This document shows, piece by piece, positions 55,446-64,000 of a stretch of 64,000 nt of DNA. The position numbers and the translations under genes were made by a program. The number at the start of each line of letters is the position of its first letter. Position 1 is the first letter of the stretch. The notes below the pieces were generated by a model. It searched no databases. It worked only from the letters and a program-made list of their open reading frames with translations, and had not been told where the DNA came from. The DNA comes from Henricia sp. BOLD:AAB3569 (taxonomy: Eukaryota > Echinodermata > Asteroidea > Spinulosida > Echinasteridae), in assembly GCA_037783545.1 (NCBI GenBank), contig JBBELK010000635.1, positions 124,001 to 188,000 of the forward strand, read 5' to 3'.

Positions 55446-58400
55446 ATCAATGGACTAACCCCTTGTGATTTTTTAATAATAAAATATGAAATTTGGAATA
55501 TTTTTCTTAAAAATAAGGTTCCAGACAGGCTAAGTTTTCATTATGAGTCATTTTTTGCCAAAAATGTTATGATTTAGATTTTCCTTAAAATTACAGGAAA
55601 TGTTGCTTAGGACCCTTAGATGATATTCCTTGAATTTAACATTGACTGGTCATCCAGAAAATAAAATATGAAATTTGGAATATTTTTAGATTTTGAGAAA
55701 ATTTGTTGTTTTTTTGCCAAATTGTCAATTTTTCTTAGAAATAAGGTTCCAGACAGGCTAAGTTTTCATTATGAGTCATTTCTAAGACATTTTCAAAAAC
55801 GTCAATATTTTGCCAATTTTGAAAAAAATTGATGGACTAACCCCTTGTGATTTTTTTAATTTTTGGCCAAAAATTTTATGATTTAGATTTTCCTTAAAAT
55901 TGCAGGAAATGTTGCTTAGGACCCATAGATGATATTCCTTGAATTTAAAATTGACTGGTCATCCAGAAAATAAAATATGAAATTTTGAATATTTTTAGAT
56001 TTTGAGAAAATTTGTTGTTTTTTTGCCAAATTGTCAATTTTTCTTAGAAATACGGTTCCAGACAGGCTAAGTTTTCATTATGAGTCATTTCTATGACATT
56101 TAAAAAAACGTCAATTTTTGGCCAATTTTGATAAAAATTTATGGACTAACCCCTTGTGATTTTTTTAATTTTTGGCCAAAAATGTTATGATTTAGATTTT
56201 CCTTAAAATTGCAGGAAATGTTGCTTAGGACCCATAGATGATATTCCTTGAACTTGACATTGACTGGTCATCTAGAAAATAAAATATGAAATTTGAAAAT
56301 GTTTTACATTTTGAGAAAATTTGTTGTTTTTTTGCCAAATTGTCCATTTTTCCTAGAAATACGGTTCCAGACAGGCTAAATTTTCATTATGAGTCATTTC
56401 TAAGACATTTTAAAAAACGTCAATTTTTGGCCAATTTTGATAAAAATTGATGGACTAACCCCTTGTGATTTTTTTAATTTTTGGCCAAAAATGTTATGAT
56501 TTAGATTTTCCTTAAAATTGCAGGAAATGTTGCTTAGGACCCATAGATGATATTCCTTAAATTTAACATTGACTGGTCATCCAGAAAATAAAATATGAAA
56601 TTTGGAATATTTTTAGATTTTTAGAAAAATTCTTTTTTTTTTGCCAAATTGTCCATTTTTCCTAGAAATACGGTTCCAGACAGGCTAAATTTTCATTATG
56701 AGTCATTTCTAAGACATTTTAAAAAACGTCAATTTTTGGCCAATTTTGATAAAAATTGATGGACTAACCCCTTGTGATTTTTTTAATTTTTGGCCAAAAA
56801 TGTTATGATTTAGATTTTCCTTAAAATTGCAGGAAATGTTGCTTAGGACCCATAGATGATATTCCTTGAATTTGACATTGACTGGTCATCTAGAAAATAA
56901 AATATGAAATTTTGAATATTTTTAGATTTTGAGAAAATTTGTTGTTTTTTTGCCAAATTGTCAATTTTTCCTAGAAATACGGTTCCAGACAGGCTAAATT
57001 TTCATTATGAGTCATTTCTAAGACATTTTAAAAAACGTCAATTTTTGGCCAATTTTGATAAAAATTGATGGACTAACCCCTTGTGATTTTTTTAATTTTT
57101 GGCCAAAAATGTTATGATTTAGATTTTCCTTAAAATTGCAGGAAATGTTGCTTAGGACCCATAGATGATATTCCTTGAATTTAACATTGACTGGTCATCC
57201 AGAAAATAAAATATGAAATTTGGAATATTTTTAGATTTTGAGAAAAATTCTTTTTTTTTTGCCAAATTGTCCATTTGTCCTAGAAATACGGTTCCAGACA
57301 GGCTAAATTTTCATTATGAGTCATTTCTAAGACATTTAAATAAACGTAAATTTTTGGCCAATTTTGATAAAAATTGATGGACAAACCCCTTGTGATTTTT
57401 TTAATTTTTTGCCAAAAATGTTATGATTTAGATTTTCCTTAAAATTGCAGGAAATGTTGCTTAGGACCCATAGATGATATTCCTTGAATTTGACATTGAC
57501 TGGTCATCTAGAAAATAAAATATGAAATTTTGAATATTTTTAGATTTTGAGAAAATTTCTTGTTTTTTTGCCAAATTGTCCATTTTTCCTAGAAATACGG
57601 TTCCAGACAGGCTAAATTTTCATTATGAGTCATTTCTAAGACATTTTAAAAAACGTCAATTTTTGGCCAATTTTGATAAAAATTGATGGACTAACCCCTT
57701 GTGATTTTTTTAATTTTTGGCCAAAAATGTTATGATTTAGATTTCCTTAAAATTGCAGGAAATGTTGCTTAGGACCCATAGATGATATTCCTTGAATTTG
57801 ACATTGACTGGTCATCTAGAAAATAAAATAGGAAATTTGAAAATGTTTTACATTTTGAGAAAATTTGTTGTTTTTTTGCCAAATTGTCCATTTTTCCTAG
57901 AAATACGGTTCCAGACAGGCTAAATTTTCATTATGAGTCATTTCTAAGACATTTTAAAAAACGTCAATTTTTGGCAAATTTTGATAAAAATTGATTTGTG
58001 ATTTTTTTAATTTGTGATTTTTTTAATTTTTGGCCAAAAATTTTATGATTTAGATTTTCCTTAAAATTGCAGGAAATGTTGCTTAGGACCCATAGATGAT
58101 ATTCCTTGAATTTAAAATTGACTGGTCATCCAGAAAATAAAATATGAAATTTTGAATATTTTTAGATTTTGAGAAAATTTGTTGTTTTTTTGCCAAATTG
58201 TCAATTTTTCTTAGAAATACGGTTCCAGACAGGCTAAGTTTTCATTATGAGTCATTTCTATGACATTTAAAAAAACGTCAATTGTTGGCCAATTTTGATA
58301 AAAATTGATGGACTAACCCCTTGTGATTTTTTTAATTTTTGGCCAAAAATGTTATGATTTAGATTTTCCTTACAATTGCAGGAAATGTTGCTTAGGACCC

Positions 58401-61400
58401 ATAGATGATATTCCTTGAATTTGACATTGACTGGTCATCTAGAAAATAAAATATGAAATTTGAAAATGTTTTACATTTTGAGAAAATTTCTTTTTTTTTT
58501 GCCAAATTGTCCATTTTTCCTAGAAATACGGTTCCAGACAGGCTAAATTTTCATTATGAGTCATTTCTAAGACATTTAAAAAAACGTCAATTTTTGGCCA
58601 ATTTTGATAAAAATTGATGGACAACCCCTTGTGATTTTTTTAATTTTTGGCCAAAAATGTTATGATTTAGATTTTCCTTAAAATTGCAGGAAATGTTGCT
58701 TAGGACCCATAGATGATATTCCTTGAATTTGACATTGACTGGTCATCTAGAAAATAAAATATGAAATTTGAAAATGTTTTACATTTTGAGATAATTTGTT
58801 GTTTTTTTGCCAAATTGTCCATTTTTCCTAGAAATAAGGTTCCAGACAGGCTAAATTTTCATTATGAGTCATTTCTAAGACATTTTAAAAAACGTCAATT
58901 TTTGGCCAATTTTGATAAAAATTGATGGACTAACCCCTTGTGATTTTTTTAATTTTTGGCCAAAAATGTTATGATTTAGATTTTTCTTAAAATTGCAGGA
59001 AATGTTGCTTAGGACCCATAGATGATATTCCTTGAATTTAACATTGACTGGTCATCCAGAAAATAAAATATGAAATTTTGAATATTTTTAGATTTTGAGA
59101 AAATTTCTTGTTTTTTTGCCAAATTGTCCATTTTTCCTAGAAATACGGTTCCAGACAGGCTAAATTTTCATTATGAGTCATTTCTAAGACATTTTAAAAA
59201 ACGTCAATTTTTGGCCAATTTTGATAAAAATTGATGGACTAACCCCTTGTGACTTTTTTAATTTTTGGCCAAAAATGTTATGATTTAGATTTTCCTTAAA
59301 ATTGCAGGAAATGTTGCTTAGGACCCATAGATGATATTCCTTGAATTTGACATTGACTGGTCATCTAGAAAATAAAATATGAAATTTGAAAATGTTTTAC
59401 ATTTTGAGAAAATTTGTTGTTTTTTTGCCAAATTGTCCATTTTTCCTAGAAATACGGTTCCAGACAGGCTAAATTTTCATTATGAGTCATTTCTAAGACA
59501 TTTTAAAAAACGTCAATTTTTGGCCAATTTTGATAAAAATTGATGGACTAACCCCTTGTGATTTTTTTAATTTTTGGCCAAAAATGTTATGATTTAGATT
59601 TTCCTTAAAATTGCAGGAAATGTTGCTTAGGACCCATAGATGATATTCCTTGAATTTAAAATTGACTGGTCATCCAAAAAATAAAATATGAAATTTTGAA
59701 TATTTTTAGATTTTGAGAAAATTTGTTGTTTTTTTGCCAAATTGTCAATTTTTCTTAGAAATACGGTTCCAGACAGGCTAAGTTTTCATTATGAGTCATT
59801 TCTATGACATTTAAAAAAACGTCAATTGTTGGCCAATTTTGATAAAAATTGATGGACTAACCCCTTGTGATTTTTTTAATTTTTGGCCAAAAATGTTATG
59901 ATTTAGATTTTCCTTACAATTGCAGGAAATGTTGCTTAGGACCCATAGATGATATTCCTTGAATTTGACATTGACTGGTCATCTAGAAAATAAAATATGA
60001 AATTTGAAAATGTTTTACATTTTGAGAAAATTTCTTTTTTTTTTGCCAAATTGTCCATTTTTCCTAGAAATACGGTTCCAGACAGGCTAAATTTTCATTA
60101 TGAGTCATTTCTAAGACATTTAAAAAAACGTCAATTTTTGGCCAACTTTGATAAAAATTGATGGACAACCCCTTGTGATTTTTTTAATTTTTGGCCAAAA
60201 ATGTTATGATTTAGATTTTCCTTAAAATTGCAGGAAATGTTGCTTAGGACCCATAGATGATATTCCTTGAATTTGACATTGACTGGTCATCTAGAAAATA
60301 AAATATGAAATTTGAAAATGTTTTACATTTTGAGATAATTTGTTGTTTTTTTGCCAAATTGTCCATTTTTCCTAGAAATAAGGTTCCAGACAGGCTAAAT
60401 TTTCATTATGAGTCATTTCTAAGACATTTTAAAAAACGTCAATTTTTGGCCAATTTTGATAAAAATTGATGGACTAACCCCTTGTGATTTTTTTAATTTT
60501 TGGCCAAAAATGTTATGATTTAGATTTTTCTTAAAATTGCAGGAAATGTTGCTTAGGACCCATAGATGATATTCCTTGAATTTAACATTGACTGGTCATC
60601 CAGAAAATAAAATATGAAATTTTGAATATTTTTAGATTTTGAGAAAATTTCTTGTTTTTTTGCCAAATTGTCCATTTTTCCTAGAAATACGGTTCCAGAC
60701 AGGCTAAATTTTCATTATGAGTCATTTCTAAGACATTTTAAAAAACGTCAATTTTTGGCCAATTTTGATAAAAATTGATGGACTAACCCCTTGTGACTTT
60801 TTTAATTTTTGGCCAAAAATGTTATGATTTAGATTTTCCTTAAAATTGCAGGAAATGTTGCTTAGGACCCATAGATGATATTCCTTGAATTTGACATTGA
60901 CTGGTCATCTAGAAAATAAAATATGAAATTTGAAAATGTTTTACATTTTGAGAAAATTTGTTGTTTTTTTGCCAAATTGTCCATTTTTCCTAGAAATACG
61001 GTTCCAGACAGGCTAAATTTTCATTATGAGTCATTTCTAAGACATTTTAAAAAACGTCAATTTTTGGCCAATTTTGATAAAAATTGATGGACTAACCCCT
61101 TGTGATTTTTTTAATTTTTGGCCAAAAAATGTTATGATTTAGATTTTCCTTAAAATTGCAGGAAATGTTGCTTAGGACCCATAGATGATATTCCTTGAAT
61201 TTAAAATTTACTGGTCATCCAGAAAATAAAATATGAAATTTTGAATATTTTTAGATTTTGAGAAAATTTGTTGTTTTTTTGCCAAATTGTCAATTTTTCT
61301 TAGAAATACGGTTCCAGACAGGCTAAGTTTTCATTATGAGTCATTTCTATGACATTTAAAAAAACGTCAATTTTTGGCCAATTTTGATAAAAATTGATGG

Positions 61401-64000
61401 ACTAACCCCTTGTGATTTTTTTAATTTTTGGCCAAAAATGTTATGATTTAGATTTTCCTTACAATTGCAGGAAATGTTGCTTAGGACCCATAGATGATAT
61501 TCCTTGAATTTAACATTGACTGGTCATCCAGAAAATAAAATATGAAATTTTGAATATTTTTAGATTTTGAGAAAATTTCTTGTTTTTTTGCCAAATTGTC
61601 CATTTTTCCTAGAAATACGGTTCCAGACAGGCTAAATTTTCATTATGAGTCATTTCTAAGACATTTTAAAAAACGTCAATTTTTGGCCAATTTTGATAAA
61701 AATTGATGGACTAACCCCTTGTGATTTTTTTAATTTTTGGCCAAAAATGTTATGATTTAGATTTTCCTTAAAATTGCAGGAAATGTTGCTTAGGACCCAT
61801 AGATGATATTCCTTGAATTTAAAATTGACTGGTCATCCAGAAAATAAAATATGAAATTTTGAATATTTTTAGATTTTGAGAAAATTTGTTGTTTTTTTGC
61901 CAAATTGTCAATTTTTCTTAGAAATACGGTTCCAGACAGGCTAAGTTTTCATTATGAGTCATTTCTATGACATTTAAAAAAACGTCAATTTTTGGCCAAT
62001 TTTGATAAAAATTGATGGACTAACCCCTTGTGATTTTTTTAATTTTTGGCCAAAAATGTTATGATTTAGATTTTCCTTACAATTGCAGGAAATGTTGCTT
62101 AGGACCCATAGATGATATTCCTTGAATTTGACATTGACTGGTCATCTAGAAAATAAAATATGAAATTTGAAAATGTTTTACATTTTGAGAAAATTTGTTG
62201 TTTTTTTGCCAAATTGTCCATTTTTCCTAGAAATACGGTTCCAGACAGGCTAAATTTTCATTATGAGTCATTTCTAAGACATTTTAAAAAACGTCAATTT
62301 TTGGCCAATTTTGATAAAAATTGATGGACTAACCCCTTGTGATTTTTTTAATTTTTGGCCAAAAATGTTATGATTTAGATTTTCCTTACAATTGCAGGAA
62401 ATGTTGCTTAGGACCCATAGATGATATTCCTTGAATTTAACATTGACTGGTCATCCAGAAAATAAAATATGAAATTTGGAAAATTTTACATTTTAAGAAA
62501 ATTTGTTGAATTTTTGCCAAATTGTCAATTTTTCCTAGAAATACGGTTCCAGACAGGCTAAATTTTCATTATGAGTCATTTCTAAGACATTTTAAAAAAC
62601 GTCAATTTTTTGCCAATTTTGATAAAAATTGATGGACTAACCCCTTGTGATTTCTTTAATTTTTTGCAAAAAATGTTATGATTTAGATTTTTCTTAAAAT
62701 TGCAGGAAATGTTGCTTAGGACCCATAGATGATATTCCTTGAATTTAACATTGACTGGTCATCCAGAAAATAAAATATGAAATTTGGAATATTTATAGAT
62801 TTTGAGAAAATTTGTTGTTTTTTTGCCAAATTGTCCATTTTTCCTAGAAATACGGTTCCAGACAGGTTAAATTTTCGTTATGAGTCATTTCTAAGACATT
62901 TTAAAAAACGTCAATTTTTAGCCAATTTTGATAAAAATTGATAGACTAACCCCTTGTGATTTTTTTAATTTTTGGCCAAAAATGTTATGATTTAGATTTT
63001 CCTTACAATTGCAGGAAATGTTGCTTAGGACCCATAGATGATATTCCTTGAATTTAACATTGACTGGTCATCCAGAAAATAAAATATGAAATTTGGAAAT
63101 TTTTTAGATTTTGAGAAAATTTGTTGAATTTTTGTCAAATTGTCCACTTTTCTTAGAAATAAGGTTCCAGACAGGTTAAATTTTCATTATGAGTCATTTC
63201 TAAGACATTTTTAAAAACGTCAATTTTTTGCCAATTTTGATAAAAATTGATGGACTAACCCCTTGTGATTTTTTTAATTTTTGTCCAAAAATGTTATGAT
63301 TTAGATTTTCCTTAAAATTGCAGGAAATGTTGCTTAGGACCCATAGATGATATTCCTTGAATTTAACATTGACTGGTCATCTAGAAAATAAAATATGAAA
63401 TTTGAAAATGTTTTACATTTTGAGAAAATTTGTTGTTTTTTTGCCAAATTGTCCATTTTTCCTAGAAATACGGTTCCAGACAGGCTAAATTTTCATTATG
63501 AGTCATTTCTAAGACATTTTAAAAAACGTCAATTTTTGGCCAATTTTGATAAAAATTGATGGACTAACCCCTTGTGATTTTTTTAATTTTTGGCCAAAAA
63601 TGTTATGATTTAGATTTTCCTTACAATTGCAGGAAATGTTGCTTAGGACCCATAGATGATATTCCTTGAATTTAACATTGACTGGTCATCCAGAAAATAA
63701 AATATGAAATTTGGAAAATTTTACATTTTAAGAAAATTTGTTGAATTTTTGCCAAATTGTCAATTTTTCCTAGAAATACGGTTCCAGACAGGCTAAATTT
63801 TCATTATGAGTCATTTCTAAGACATTTTAAAAAACGTCAATTTTTTGCCAATTTTGATAAAAATTGATGGACTAACCCCTTGTGATTTCTTTAATTTTTT
63901 GCAAAAAATGTTATGATTTAGATTTTTCTTAAAATTGCAGGAAATGTTGCTTAGGACCCATAGATGATATTCCTTGAATTTAACATTGACTGGTCATCCA
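55446..64000. repeat. 309-bp AT-rich satellite array, about 27 monomers, open at the window end
   Basis: The landmark GGTTCCAGACAGG recurs at about 55,517, 55,745, 56,054, 56,363, 56,672 and so on to 63,781; from 55,745 on the spacing is 308-310 bases. Monomers carry GGACTAACCCCTTGTG, the 16-base palindrome ATTTTTGGCCAAAAAT, AGGAAATGTTGCTTAGGAC and TGACTGGTCATC. Two main monomer types alternate (TTTGACATTGACTGGTCATCT with GAAAATGTTTTACATT, and TTTAACATTGACTGGTCATCC with GAATATTTTTAGATT). Higher-order repeats are present: diagnostic variants recur exactly 1,544 bases apart (5 monomers) in 58,090-61,190, and others about 1,236 apart (4 monomers) in 62,490-63,900. The first two monomers are shortened. 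There are no open frames of note. A centromeric or heterochromatic satellite is possible but unproven. Confidence 0.95.

Noticed and set aside
55446-64000. CRISPR-like array
   Set aside because: Repeats are contiguous 309-base monomers with no unique spacers, in a eukaryotic setting.

Overview
The window looks like AT-rich nuclear DNA from a marine invertebrate deuterostome, most likely an echinoderm. The support is indirect. Genes have many short exons with GT-AG introns. A ZU5-UPA-death-domain receptor and a BLOC-2 subunit (HPS6) are animal genes. Spacers are packed with short terminal-inverted-repeat elements and tRNA-derived SINEs, and the AGGCCTA and ACATGTA words seen all through the spacers are familiar from echinoderm genomes. 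The species cannot be named from sequence alone.

Layout. 1-7,386: gene-free, filled with non-autonomous DNA transposons, hairpins and one SINE. 7,387-17,757 (minus): a 13-exon receptor gene coding for a signal peptide, a small Cys-rich ectodomain, one membrane helix, ZU5, UPA and two death domains. 17,758-21,988: repeat-rich spacer. 21,989-22,462 and 25,091-26,645 (plus): two tandem four-EF-hand paralogues, one intronless in its coding region and one with an intron. 30,034-31,239 (plus): an intronless PGAP4/TMEM246 GPI-GalNAc transferase. 31,240-37,164: spacer with MITEs, SINEs and a foldback. 37,165-38,496 (plus): an intronless mevalonate kinase. 40,246-51,934 (plus): an HPS6 gene in 17 coding exons. 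51,935-54,860: repeats, including a datable nested insertion. 54,860-64,000: a decayed and partly inverted satellite edge that becomes a regular ~309-bp satellite array running off the window end.

The genes do not form one pathway: death-domain signalling, calcium binding, GPI-anchor trimming in the Golgi, isoprenoid synthesis, and lysosome-related organelle biogenesis. All exon joins given were checked by hand for GT/AG borders and reading phase. The 13-exon receptor (838 residues) and 17-exon HPS6 (788 residues from the first aligned exon, 804 with the proposed start) are phase-consistent throughout.

The most notable points are the receptor's tandem death domains under a tiny Cys-rich ectodomain, the intron-rich HPS6 next to an intronless MVK (the reverse of the human arrangement), a near-2A motif inside MVK, and higher-order repeats (5-mer and 4-mer) in the 309-bp satellite. 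No transposase, reverse transcriptase or retroviral gene was recognised; every mobile element seen is non-autonomous.
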